Shown piece after piece: positions 49,432 to 58,335 of a stretch of 64,000 bases of DNA; position 1 is the stretch's first letter; each line of letters opens with the position of its first letter. The position numbers and the translations under genes were made by a program. The notes under the pieces are model-generated. The model searched no databases, was not told where the DNA came from, and saw only the letters and a list, made by a program, of their open reading frames with translations. The stretch comes from Paracoccus hibiscisoli (GTDB lineage Bacteria; Pseudomonadota; Alphaproteobacteria; Rhodobacterales; Rhodobacteraceae): assembly GCF_005048265.1 (NCBI RefSeq), contig NZ_SUNH01000003.1, forward strand, positions 1 to 64,000, in the 5' to 3' direction.

Positions 49432-51803
49432 GAAAGCCCTGCCTCTGCCATCAATGCCGCCGCCTCGGCCTCGGCCATGCGCTCGCGTCCTTGGCCCGCG
49501 ATGGGCACGCGGCCCAGCTCCAGCATCAGCGGCGCGGCGAGCGGCGAGACCCGCTGCAACATGCGGTGGTCCAAGCGGTCGGTACGCCCCAGCATCTCCT
49601 CGATCCGGCCGAAATCCACAAGCCCCCGGCTGGCCTCGGCGGCAGTGATGCGCAGCATCAGGTGGTCGGGGTCGTATTTGCGCAGCGTGTCATACAGGAT
49701 GTCGCTGGAAAAGGTCGCCTGCCGCCCCGATTTGCGCGCGCCGGGCAGGTTGCGCTGGATCAGGCCCGCGATGGTGGCCACGGTGCGAAAGCTGCGCTTC
49801 ATCACCGCATTGCTGGCCAGCCAGTCGCCCAGACCCTCGCGCAGGCCATCGCGGTCCAGCAGCGGCGCGGGGTCAGTCACGGGGTCCAGCGACCAGATCA
49901 GCAACGCGTAATCGGTGGCCAGGAACCCCAGGGGGGCCAGCCCCGCCTCCTCCATCAGCCGCGTCATCAGCAGGCCCAGGGTCTGCAGCGCATTGCGCCC
50001 GGCAAAGCCATAGACCGCCAGATGCCAGCGGCCCTGATGGGGAAAGGCCTCGGTCAAGAGCGTGCCGGGACGCGGCAGCGCGCTGACCCGTGCCTGCAGC
50101 GCCAGCCAGTCGCGCGTGTCGGCGGGCAGGCCCGCATGCGCCGCCGGGTCGCCGACCAGCGCCAGAACCCGGTGCGACAGCTGCGTCGATGTGGCCAGCT
50201 TCATGCCGGAGAACGTGGCGATGCGCGGTTCCTTGGAGGGCTGCTTCGTGACCTCGACCACCATCTCGCGCAGCGCATCGTATCGCACCGTCTGCCCGCC
50301 GATCAGGAAGGTGTCGCCCGGTGCAAGGGTCGCGGCAAAGCTTTCCTCGACCTCGCCCAGAGGGGCGCCGCCGCGCCCGCGATAGCGGACCTTGAGCATC
50401 TCGGCCTCGACGATGGTGCCGATGTTCATGCGCAGGTTGCGCGCCGCGCGCGGGTCGCGCAGGCGCCACAGCCCATCGCGTTCCATCAGCCGCTGCCAGC
50501 GGTCATAGGCCCGCAGCGCATAGCCGCCGGTGGCCGCAAATTCCAGGCAGGCGTCGAAATCGGCGCGGGTCAGGTCGCGATAGGGCCCCGCCGTGCGGAC
50601 CTCCGCGAACAGCGCATCGGCGTCGAAGGGCCCCGCGCAGGCGGTCAGCAGGATATGCTGGCACAGCACGTCCAGCGGCCCCGGCCCCCGGTCGTCGCCG
50701 TCCAGATCGCGTTCGCGCACCGCTTGCAGGGCGGCGACGCATTCGATGACCTCAAAGCGGTTGGCGGGCACGATCCGCGCCCGCGACGGCGCGTTATAGC
50801 GGTGGTTGGCCCGCCCGATCCGCTGGACCAGCCGCTTGACGTTGCGCGGCGCGCCGACCTGGATCACCAGATCCACCGCGCCCCAGTCGATGCCCAGATC
50901 CAAGGACCCGGTCGCCACCACGGCGCGCAAGTCGCCTGCGGCCATCGCGGCCTCGGTCCGGGCGCGGGCCTCGCGCGACAGGCTGCCGTGATGCAGGCCG
51001 ATGGGCAGGTTCGCGTCATTCGCGGCCCACAGCGCCTGAAAGAACAGCTCGGCCTGGGCGCGGGTGTTGATGAAGATGATCGTGGTCGTGGCCTGCGCCA
51101 CCGCCTCCAGCACGTCGGGCACCGCGTAATGCCCACCCGCGCCCGCCCAGGGCGGCGCCTTGGCGGTGGGCAGCATGGCGATGTCGGGATCGGGGCCGGG
51201 ATCGGCATGGATGACCGTGGCGCCGCCCATGAAGCGGGCCAGCCGCGACGGGTCCTCCACCGTGGCCGACAGCCCGGTGACCTGCAGGTCGGGGGCCAGC
51301 GCGCGCAGTCGCGACAAGGCCAGCATCAGCTGATCGCCGCGCTTGTTCTCGGCAAGGGCGTGCAGCTCGTCCAGCACCACCCGGCGCAGGCCGCCAAAGA
51401 TTGCAGGCGCCTGTTCATAGGACAGCATCAAGGCCAGCGATTCCGGTGTGGTCAGCAGGATGTCGGGCGGGTCGACCCGCTGGCGGGCGCGCTGGCTGGC
51501 GCGGGTGTCGCCGGTGCGATCCTCGATGCGTATGTCCAGGTCCAGGTCGGCCACCGGGCGCGACAGGTTGCGCGCGATATCCGCCGTCAGCGCCTTGAGC
51601 GGCGACACATACAGCGTGTGCATCCCCTTGTGCGGCGCGGTCAGCGCGACCAGCGAGGGCAGGAACCCGGCCAGCGTCTTGCCCCCCCCGGTCGGCGCGA
51701 TCAGCAGGCTGTCCCCCGTGGCCGCCAGCAGGTCCAGCTGATGCGGATGCGGCTGCCAGCCCTGTCGGGCGAACCAGTCCTGGAACGCGGGGGGCAGCGT
51801 CAC
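49428..51803 (-). CDS. Ligase-associated DEXH-box DNA helicase (Lhr-like)
   Basis: A 791-residue SF2 helicase of the Lhr group. Motif I is IAPTGGGKT (35-43), motif II is VVLDELHAL, and motif VI is LVQRIGRANHRYN. A long C-terminal half with winged-helix and Lhr-core regions follows. The shorter length and its neighbours place it in the ligase-associated Lhr2-like subfamily rather than full Lhr. GTG start; GTGA overlap with the ligase stop. It probably opens damaged DNA for the nucleases and ligase encoded with it. Confidence 0.93.
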   Translation of the reverse strand: MTLPPAFQDWFARQGWQPHPHQLDLLAATGDSLLIAPTGGGKTLAGFLPSLVALTAPHKGMHTLYVSPLKALTADIARNLSRPVADLDLDIRIEDRTGDTRASQRARQRVDPPDILLTTPESLALMLSYEQAPAIFGGLRRVVLDELHALAENKRGDQLMLALSRLRALAPDLQVTGLSATVEDPSRLARFMGGATVIHADPGPDPDIAMLPTAKAPPWAGAGGHYAVPDVLEAVAQATTTIIFINTRAQAELFFQALWAANDANLPIGLHHGSLSREARARTEAAMAAGDLRAVVATGSLDLGIDWGAVDLVIQVGAPRNVKRLVQRIGRANHRYNAPSRARIVPANRFEVIECVAALQAVRERDLDGDDRGPGPLDVLCQHILLTACAGPFDADALFAEVRTAGPYRDLTRADFDACLEFAATGGYALRAYDRWQRLMERDGLWRLRDPRAARNLRMNIGTIVEAEMLKVRYRGRGGAPLGEVEESFAATLAPGDTFLIGGQTVRYDALREMVVEVTKQPSKEPRIATFSGMKLATSTQLSHRVLALVGDPAAHAGLPADTRDWLALQARVSALPRPGTLLTEAFPHQGRWHLAVYGFAGRNALQTLGLLMTRLMEEAGLAPLGFLATDYALLIWSLDPVTDPAPLLDRDGLREGLGDWLASNAVMKRSFRTVATIAGLIQRNLPGARKSGRQATFSSDILYDTLRKYDPDHLMLRITAAEASRGLVDFGRIEEMLGRTDRLDHRMLQRVSPLAAPLMLELGRVPIAGQGRERMAEAEAAALMAEAGLS

Positions 51804-53350
51804 GGGATCATGTCCTTCAGCGTCTCCAGCCGGTCAGCCTCGGCCGCGGGTTTGTCCCACCGGATGCGGCTGATGCGCGGAAAGCGCATGGCGACGCCGG
51901 ATTTGTGGCGCGGAGAGGCGTTCAGCCCCTCGAACGCGACCTCCAGCACCAGCTTGGGCGCGACGGACCGGACCGGCCCGAACCGTTCGGTGGTGTTGGT
52001 GCGCACGAACCGGTCCAGCTCGCGCAACTCCTCATCGGTAAAGCCGAAATAGGCCTTGCCCACCGGCACCAGCGCCTCCCCGTCCCATAGGCCAAAGGTG
52101 AAATCGCTATAGAACCCCGACCGCTTGCCATGCCCGCGCTGCGCATAGAGCATCACCGCGTCGACGACCATCGGGTCCCGCTTCCATTTGAACCAGGGCC
52201 CGCGCGGGCGGCCGCCGACATAAGGGCTGTCGCGGCGCTTGATCATCACGCCCTCGATCACGATGCTGGGCGGGTCGGCACGCAAAGCCGCCAGATCGTC
52301 CCATGTCGTGAACGGCAGCAGGGGCGAGATGTCGATGCGGTCGCTGCCGAAATCGGCGGTCTCCAGCATGGCGCGGCGGTCCTGATGCGGCAGGTCGCGC
52401 AGGTCCTGGCCCTGCCAGATCATCAGGTCATAGACCCGCAGCGCCGCCGGGTGGCTGTTCAGCATGGCGCGCCCGACCACCTTGCGGCCAAGGCGCTTTT
52501 GCAGATCGCCAAAGGCCGCCACGTCCGGGCCGCGCCGGACCAGCAGTTCGCCATCGACCGCGCCGTCGAAATTCAGCGCCTCCAGCAGGTCGGGAAAGGC
52601 CGCGCCCAGATCCTCCCCGGTGCGCGAATACAGGCGCCGCGTGCCCTGATCGTTGATCGCCTGCACGCGGATGCCGTCCCATTTCCATTCCGCCACATAC
52701 AGCGCCGGGTCGAACGCCCGCAGCTGATCCAGATCGACGGGCGTCGACAGCATCACCGGACGGAACGGCGCCAGGGCCGCATGTTCGGGCCGCGTGCCGC
52801 CCGCGATCCAGTCGAACAGCGGCTGATAGGGGGGCGTCAGGCCGTGCCAGATCTCCTCGATGTCCTTGACCTGCGGCTCACCCATCTCGGCCAGGGCGAT
52901 GCGGGCCATGCGGGCGGACAGGCCCACACGCATATTGCCGGTCGCCAGCTTGAGGAAGGCAAGCCGCTGCGAGGGCCCAAGCCGGTCCAGCATCGCGGTG
53001 ATCGCCGCAGGCAGGCCCGCGCGCCCGGTGCCCGACAGCAGGTCCACTGCCTCGCGCAGGGGGACATCCTCGTCGCCATCCGTCTCCCACAGCAGGGCGA
53101 TCGTCTCGGCCAGATCGCCCACGAAATCATAGGACATCGCGAACAGCTGTTCGTCCACACGCCCCGCCATCAGCCCGCGCAACAGCCCCGGCGTCACCGC
53201 CCGCAGCTTCAGATCGCCGGTCAGCGCGGCCAGCGCATAGCCCCGGTCGGGGTCGGGCGTGGCCTGCAGGTAATGGCGCAGCAGGCGCAGCTTGGCGTTG
53301 CGCGCCGCGGTGAAGGCCAGCCGTTCCAGCAGATGGGCGAATGCCTTCAT
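51800..53350 (-). CDS. ATP-dependent DNA ligase of the damage-response operon
   Basis: A 516-residue ATP-dependent ligase (LigC/LigB-like, described as cisplatin-damage-response ligase). The adenylated lysine is Lys223 in EWKWDGIRVQ. Other motifs are DGELLV, IEGVMIKRRDSPY and WFKWKRDP, and an N-terminal DNA-binding domain occupies about residues 1-190. It is separate from the essential NAD-dependent LigA. The start at 53350 overlaps the exonuclease stop by four bases (ATGA). Confidence 0.94.
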   Translation of the reverse strand: MKAFAHLLERLAFTAARNAKLRLLRHYLQATPDPDRGYALAALTGDLKLRAVTPGLLRGLMAGRVDEQLFAMSYDFVGDLAETIALLWETDGDEDVPLREAVDLLSGTGRAGLPAAITAMLDRLGPSQRLAFLKLATGNMRVGLSARMARIALAEMGEPQVKDIEEIWHGLTPPYQPLFDWIAGGTRPEHAALAPFRPVMLSTPVDLDQLRAFDPALYVAEWKWDGIRVQAINDQGTRRLYSRTGEDLGAAFPDLLEALNFDGAVDGELLVRRGPDVAAFGDLQKRLGRKVVGRAMLNSHPAALRVYDLMIWQGQDLRDLPHQDRRAMLETADFGSDRIDISPLLPFTTWDDLAALRADPPSIVIEGVMIKRRDSPYVGGRPRGPWFKWKRDPMVVDAVMLYAQRGHGKRSGFYSDFTFGLWDGEALVPVGKAYFGFTDEELRELDRFVRTNTTERFGPVRSVAPKLVLEVAFEGLNASPRHKSGVAMRFPRISRIRWDKPAAEADRLETLKDMIP

Positions 53351-54339
53351 TCCGGCTCGTCCTCGTATCCGATCAGGCGCAGCGGGCGCGACGCGATGCC
53401 CTGCAGCTCGCACCAGCGCATCAACCCGTCCTCGGTCCCGTGGGTGATCCAGACCTCCTGGGGGGACAGCTCAAGGATGGTCTGCGTGACCTGCGGCCAG
53501 TCGACATGGTCGCTGATGACCAGGGGCAGCTCGACCCCGCGCTGGCGGGCGCGGGCGCGCACCGTCATCCAACCTGACGCAAACGCGATCACCGGGTCGT
53601 CGAACCGCTGCACCCAGGGGCTGGCAAAGGCCGAGGGCGGACCGATGACCAGCTGCGCCTCCACCGATTTCGCAGTGGCGGGGATCAGCGGGCCCAGGTC
53701 GATGCCTTGTTCCACGTGAAAATCGCACAGGCGCTGCAGCGCGCCGTGGATGGCGATGGGGCCGTCGATGCCCGCCTGGCGCGCCAGCGCGATGACCCGC
53801 TGTGCCTTGCCCAGGGCATAGGCACCGATCAGGTGGGGGCGTTCGGGGAATTCGGCCATGCTGGCGATCAGCTTGGTCATCTCGGTCAGCGGGTCGGGGT
53901 GGCGAAAGACCGGCAGGCCAAAGGTCGCCTCGGTCACGAAGATGTCGCAGGGGACGGGCTCATAGGGCGCGCAGACCGGGTTCGGGGCGCGGCAATAATC
54001 GCCGGACACGACGATCTTGGGGCCGCGGTCGGGCATCACCGCGATCTGGGCAGACCCCAGGATGTGGCCTGCGGGGTGAAAGCTGACCTGCACGTCGCCG
54101 ATGCGCGTCACGCCTTGGGCCGGCTGGCGGCTGGCCGTGAAATCGGCGCCATAGCGGATCGCCATGATGTCCAGCGTCTGTTGCGTGGCCATCACGGCCC
54201 CATGGCCCGACCGGGCGTGGTCGGCATGGCCGTGGGTGATCAGCGCGCGGGGCACCGGACGCACCGGGTCGATGTAGAAATCGCCGGGCGGACAGTAAAG
54301 CCCGGCCTCGGTCGGGTGCAGGATCTGGTCGGGACGCAT
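53347..54339 (-). CDS. Ligase-associated exonuclease (beta-CASP-like)
   Basis: A 330-residue metallo-beta-lactamase-fold nuclease related to mRNA 3'-end processing factors and SNM1. The metal motif is THGHADHARSG (35-45), with HPAGHILGSAQI and VVSGDYC continuing the active site. It matches the family annotated as ligase-associated DNA damage response exonuclease. I start it at the ATG at 54339; a GTG eight codons upstream is possible, and neither has a strong ribosome site. It is the first of four genes joined by four-base overlaps. No LexA-type GTTC-N7-GTTC box is visible upstream. Confidence 0.92.
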   Translation of the reverse strand: MRPDQILHPTEAGLYCPPGDFYIDPVRPVPRALITHGHADHARSGHGAVMATQQTLDIMAIRYGADFTASRQPAQGVTRIGDVQVSFHPAGHILGSAQIAVMPDRGPKIVVSGDYCRAPNPVCAPYEPVPCDIFVTEATFGLPVFRHPDPLTEMTKLIASMAEFPERPHLIGAYALGKAQRVIALARQAGIDGPIAIHGALQRLCDFHVEQGIDLGPLIPATAKSVEAQLVIGPPSAFASPWVQRFDDPVIAFASGWMTVRARARQRGVELPLVISDHVDWPQVTQTILELSPQEVWITHGTEDGLMRWCELQGIASRPLRLIGYEDEPE

Positions 54340-54399
54340 GGCACCATCATGGCAAGGGTTCACCCTGGCTCAACGCCGCCCATCGCCGCAGGGGTCCAT

Positions 54400-55290
54400 T
54401 CAGCTGGGGGGCGGGCGTTTGACCGGCGGCGCCTTGGACAGCTGCACCGCCAGGATGCCCGCCATGATGATCGCGACCCCGATGACGTCGCCCGCGCCCA
54501 GGGCCTCGCCCAGAAACAGGGCGGCGGTGGCCACGCCAAAGAACGGCGTCAGGAAATGGAACGTCGCCGCGCGCACCGCGCCGATGCGCCCCACCAGCAG
54601 GAACCAGACCCAGGTCGCCAGCAGCCCCGGCACGATCACCGTGTAAAGGAACGCCCCGACCAGGCGCGGGGTATAGGTGACGTCCCATGTCTCGAACCAG
54701 GGGGCAATCACGCCCAGGGTGACGGCACCGACCAGCATCTGCAGGCCCACGATCATCATCACGTTGCCGCCCGAACTGGCGCCGCGCACGGTCAGCGTGG
54801 CCACCGCCAGCGCCAGCGCCGCGACAAAGCACATCACGATCCCGGTCGGGTCGCTGCCGCCCTGCAGGCGCGCGCCCATGATGATCGCCACGCCCGCCAC
54901 GCCCAGGAACAGGCCCGCCACGCCCATGCGGCGCAGACGCTCTCCCATCAGGGACCAGCCCAGAAAGGCCACCAGCAAAGGCATCGTCGCCGCGATGATC
55001 GAGGCCAGCCCCGCCTCGATCCACTGCATCGCGGTCCAGTTCAGGCCCAGATACAGCGCGTTCTGGCACAGGCCCAGCACCACCACGGCGCGCCATTGCG
55101 CCCGCGTCAGCCCGCGCCAGGACTGTCCCATCGCCCATGCGATCATGACCCCCACCGCCCCCGACAGCGCAAAGCGCAGCGCCAGCGACATCAGCGGCGG
55201 CGCCTCGGTCACGATCATCCGGGTCGAGGTGAAGGCCGAGGCCCACATCACCGCAAAGGCCAGCCCCATCAGCAGCGCGCGGATATCCAT
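54400..55290 (-). CDS. EamA-family (DMT) transporter
   Basis: A 296-residue inner-membrane protein with ten predicted helices in two repeats of the EamA domain, each ending in the typical GEXL-like loop (LMGERLRRMG and FLGEALGAGD). These proteins usually export metabolites or amino acids; the substrate is unknown. The start at 55290 gives MDIRALLMGLAFAVMW with AAAGG upstream; two earlier in-frame ATGs are less likely. The gene lies 60 bases upstream of the exonuclease gene on the same strand and may feed transcription into it. Confidence 0.9.
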   Translation of the reverse strand: MDIRALLMGLAFAVMWASAFTSTRMIVTEAPPLMSLALRFALSGAVGVMIAWAMGQSWRGLTRAQWRAVVVLGLCQNALYLGLNWTAMQWIEAGLASIIAATMPLLVAFLGWSLMGERLRRMGVAGLFLGVAGVAIIMGARLQGGSDPTGIVMCFVAALALAVATLTVRGASSGGNVMMIVGLQMLVGAVTLGVIAPWFETWDVTYTPRLVGAFLYTVIVPGLLATWVWFLLVGRIGAVRAATFHFLTPFFGVATAALFLGEALGAGDVIGVAIIMAGILAVQLSKAPPVKRPPPS

Positions 55291-55354
55291 GTCGGGCCTT
55301 TCTTGCATGTGCTGCAAATGGCTAGCAGAGCGTCCCGCCGACGCGCAAGACGCA

Positions 55355-55387
55355 AAGGAAAGGGGCCGTGCCTGATGGCACGACCCC
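55355..55387 (-). terminator. HU gene terminator
   Basis: On the minus strand, GGGGTCGTGCC-ATCA-GGCACGGCCCC forms an 11-bp stem with one mismatch and is followed by TTTCCTTT. It lies 25 bases past the HU stop. Confidence 0.8.
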
Positions 55388-55412
55388 GTTCCGTCATCGC
55401 AGGTTCTGCGGA

Positions 55413-55712
55413 TCAGCTGTTGACGCTGTCCTTCAGGGCCTTGGCGATGGTGACCTTGACCTGCTTGTCAGCGGGCTTGGTCATCATTTCCTGGGTCTGC
55501 GGGTTGCGGACCTGACGCTCGGGGCGTGCGCGGCAGGCGATCTTGCCGATGCCGGGCAGGGTCACCGCGCCGCCGCCGGCGACTTCGCGCGTCACGATCG
55601 CCACGATCGCGTCCAGCGCCGTCGCGGCCGATTTCTTGTCGGAGCCCATTTCCTCGGCGAGGGTCGCCACCAGCTGGGTCTTGGTCATCGGTTTTGCTGC
55701 AGCCGTAGCCAT
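55413..55712 (-). CDS. HU-family DNA-binding protein
   Basis: A 99-residue nucleoid protein of the HU/IHF family. It has MTKTQLVATLAEEMG near the start, the conserved LPGIGKIACRARPERQVRNPQT arm region (about residues 55-76) and an Ala/Lys-rich C-terminus. An N-terminal MATAAAKP extension is short. AGGAG precedes the ATG at 55712. It has its own promoter and terminator. Confidence 0.94.
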   Translation of the reverse strand: MATAAAKPMTKTQLVATLAEEMGSDKKSAATALDAIVAIVTREVAGGGAVTLPGIGKIACRARPERQVRNPQTQEMMTKPADKQVKVTIAKALKDSVNS

Positions 55713-55776
55713 TATCCGTCTCCTCTTGCCCTGTTGCACCGGGCCCACAAATTGCGCCTTTTGCGGCATAACGCCT

Positions 55777-55805
55777 GCTACACACGGTTTTCACGGGCAG
55801 ATCAA
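55777..55805 (-). promoter_or_regulatory. Candidate HU promoter
   Basis: On the minus strand TTGATC and TGTAGC are spaced 17 bases apart, about 65 bases before the HU start, in a locally AT-richer stretch. Confidence 0.45.
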
Positions 55806-55859
55806 GCCTTTTTCGCCACACGCGCGAAAACCCGCGTTTGCTGGTGTTTTGCCGCCGCG

Positions 55860-57341
55860 CTACAAAAAGGCCGTCTCGCTGAAGGATCGCAGCTTGCGCG
55901 AATGGATGCGTTCCAGCGGCATGTCGCGCAGCTTTTCCATCGCGCGGATGCCGATCAGCAGGTGGTTGGCGACCTGCGTGCGATAGAAATCGGTGGCCAT
56001 GCCGGGCAGCTTCAGCTCTCCGTGCAGGGGCTTGTCGCTGACACACAGCAGCGTGCCGTAAGGCACCCGGAACCTGAATCCGTTGGCCGCAATCGTGGCG
56101 CTTTCCATGTCCAGCGCGACCGCGCGCGATTGCGACAGGCGGTGGACGGGGCCGGACTGGTCACGCAACTCCCAGTTGCGGTTGTCGATGGTGGCGACGG
56201 TGCCGGTGCGCATGATCCGCTTCAGCTCGTATCCGTCCAGCTGGGTGACCTCGGCCACGGCCTCCTGCAGGGCGACCTGCACCTCGGCCAGGGCCGGGAT
56301 GGGCACCCAGACGGGCAGGTCGTCGTCCAGGACGTGATCCTCGCGCAAGTATGCATGGGCCAGGACGAAATCGCCCAGGGACTGGCTGTTCCTCAGACCC
56401 GCGCAATGGCCGACCATCAGCCAGGCATGCGGGCGCAGCACGGCGATATGGTCGGTCGCGGTCTTGGCGTTGGACGGGCCCACGCCGATATTGACCAGCG
56501 TGATCCCCTGCCCGTTCGCGCGCTTGAGATGATAGGTCGGCATCTGCGGCATCTTGGACAGGACCGCGACGGGCTGCTGGGGGTCGGTGATCTGCTGGTT
56601 GCCGGGCGCGACAAAGGCGGTATAGCCCAGGGCCGGGTCGGACAGGGCGCGCCGGGCATAGGCCTCGAATTCATCGACATAGAACTGATAGTTGGTGAAC
56701 AGGACAAAGTTCTGGAAATGCTCGGGCGCGGTGGCGGTGTAATGCGCCAGACGCGCCAGCGAATAGTCGACCCGCTGCGCGGTGAACGCCGCCAGATGCT
56801 GGCTGCCGTCGGGCATGGTGCCCGCGACGCCGTTCACGATGTCGTCGTTCATGGTGTTCAGGTCAGGGACGTCGAACACGTCGCGCAGGCTGAAATCCAG
56901 CACCCCCTCCTGCGGGACGGCCAGATCGCTCTGGGCGGCGACGGCGAAATGCACGGGCATGGGCGTGTCCGACAGGCCGATGCTGACCGGGACGCCGTGA
57001 TTCTTGATCAGCAGGGCCAGCTGTTCGGTCAGATAGTGCTGGAACAGGTCGGGCCGGGTGATGGTCGCGGCATAGGTGCCCGGCGCCACGACATGGCCAA
57101 AGGACAGGCGGCTGTCGATCTTGCCATGCGTGGGCACGACAAGCCGCACCTCGGGGTAGAAGGCGCGATAGCGCGCGGCGGGGGACGCGCCCTCCAGGAT
57201 GCGGGTGAAATGGCCCAGCAGAAACCCGGTCGCCTGGTCATACAGCGCCCGCAGATGCGCCACGGCAGAGGCCGCGTCGGTGAAATCGCGCCGGGCCTGC
57301 GGGGCGGGGGTTTCGGTGGGGAGGAAACGGGCGTCGGTCAT
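55860..57341 (-). CDS. amn: AMP nucleosidase
   Basis: A 493-residue enzyme that hydrolyses AMP to adenine and ribose 5-phosphate and helps balance the adenylate pool. It has an N-terminal regulatory domain (about residues 1-200) and a C-terminal nucleoside-phosphorylase-like domain with NIGVGPSNAKTATDHIAVLRP, VGHCAGLRNSQ and the ALDMESATIAANG motif carrying the catalytic acid. Length matches E. coli Amn. AAGGACAG lies upstream of the start at 57341. It is divergent from the epimerase gene. Confidence 0.95.
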   Translation of the reverse strand: MTDARFLPTETPAPQARRDFTDAASAVAHLRALYDQATGFLLGHFTRILEGASPAARYRAFYPEVRLVVPTHGKIDSRLSFGHVVAPGTYAATITRPDLFQHYLTEQLALLIKNHGVPVSIGLSDTPMPVHFAVAAQSDLAVPQEGVLDFSLRDVFDVPDLNTMNDDIVNGVAGTMPDGSQHLAAFTAQRVDYSLARLAHYTATAPEHFQNFVLFTNYQFYVDEFEAYARRALSDPALGYTAFVAPGNQQITDPQQPVAVLSKMPQMPTYHLKRANGQGITLVNIGVGPSNAKTATDHIAVLRPHAWLMVGHCAGLRNSQSLGDFVLAHAYLREDHVLDDDLPVWVPIPALAEVQVALQEAVAEVTQLDGYELKRIMRTGTVATIDNRNWELRDQSGPVHRLSQSRAVALDMESATIAANGFRFRVPYGTLLCVSDKPLHGELKLPGMATDFYRTQVANHLLIGIRAMEKLRDMPLERIHSRKLRSFSETAFL

Positions 57342-57434
57342 CGGTCTGTCCTTCTGGTTGCACCGACCCTGCCAGCGCGGCGGGCGGCAGGCAAGCGTCT
57401 GGCGCAGCGCCGCGCGCGCCGTTACGGTGCGGTC

Positions 57435-58286
57435 ATGAAGATGCTCGTTTTCGGACACGGCTACAGCGCCGGCGCCTTGACCCCCCTGCTGACGGCACGG
57501 GGATGGGATGTGATCGGCACCACGCGGGACGATCCCGGTCGCGTGGCTGCGGCGGGGGCAACCCCGCTGATCTGGCCGGGGGCCGAGGATGCGCTGCGCG
57601 ACGCCATCCCCCGGGTCGACGCCATCCTGATCAGCACCGCGCCCACGGATGCGGGCGACCCCGTGCTGGCGGCATTCCGAGACGATCTGGCCCGCGCGCG
57701 ACCCCGCTGGCTGGGCTATCTGTCCACGACCGGCATCTATGGCGACCGCCAGGGCGGGTGGGTGGACGAGGATTCGGTGCTGGACGGGTCCGGCCCGCGC
57801 GGCCAGGCCCGCATCCGCGCCGAGGGTGCGTGGCAGGATCTGGCCCGCGCCCATGACCTGCCGCTGCATATCTTTCGGCTGGCGGGGATTTATGGGCCCG
57901 GTCGCGGCCCGTTCCAGAAGGTCCGCGACGGCACCGCGCGCCGCATCATCAAGCCGGGCCAGGTCTTTTCGCGCATCCATGTCGAGGATATCGCCCAGGT
58001 GCTGCTGGCCTCCATCGACGCGCCCGCGCCCATCGGCATCTACAATGTCTGCGACGACGACCCGGCCCCGCCCCAGGACGTGATCGCCCATGCGGCCACC
58101 CTGCTGCGCCTGCCGCTGCCACCCGCCGTGCCCTTTGATCAGGCGCAGATGTCGCCTATGGCCCGGTCGTTTTACGGCGACAGCAAGCGGGTCCGGAACG
58201 ACCGGATCAAGCGCGATCTGGGCGTCACGCTGCGCTATCCCGACTATCGCAGCGGGCTGGCCGCGCTGCTGGCGCAGGGGGCGTGA
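57435..58286 (+). CDS. NAD-dependent epimerase/dehydratase-like SDR
   Basis: A 283-residue extended SDR resembling YeeZ. The nucleotide-binding start is MLVFGHGYSAGAL (residues 3-15), a variant of GxxGxxG. The active site region has YLSTTGIYGDRQGGWVDE (Ser/Thr and YxxxR rather than YxxxK) and then FRLAGIYGPGR. HVEDIAQVLLASI and YNVCDDDP follow, as in sugar epimerase-like members. The substrate is unknown. It starts 93 bases from amn in divergent orientation. The ATG at 57435 fits the family start; the open frame upstream runs over amn and is not coding. Confidence 0.85.
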   Translation: MKMLVFGHGYSAGALTPLLTARGWDVIGTTRDDPGRVAAAGATPLIWPGAEDALRDAIPRVDAILISTAPTDAGDPVLAAFRDDLARARPRWLGYLSTTGIYGDRQGGWVDEDSVLDGSGPRGQARIRAEGAWQDLARAHDLPLHIFRLAGIYGPGRGPFQKVRDGTARRIIKPGQVFSRIHVEDIAQVLLASIDAPAPIGIYNVCDDDPAPPQDVIAHAATLLRLPLPPAVPFDQAQMSPMARSFYGDSKRVRNDRIKRDLGVTLRYPDYRSGLAALLAQGA

Positions 58287-58335
58287 GGCTGCGCGCCGCA
58301 TTGCCTTTGCCCCCGGCCCGTGCATTCTGCCGGGC

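Noticed and set aside
54340-54399. LexA box upstream of the ligase-associated repair operon
   Set aside because: GTTC occurs once, but the second half-site at N7 reads CTCA, not GTTC.
53707-55515. 602-codon plus-strand frame rich in His and Gln
   Set aside because: It lies opposite the exonuclease and EamA genes. The composition is typical of antisense GC-rich DNA.
55368-57434. Long upstream extension of the epimerase reading frame
   Set aside because: It runs antisense to AMP nucleosidase. The family N-terminus begins at 57435.
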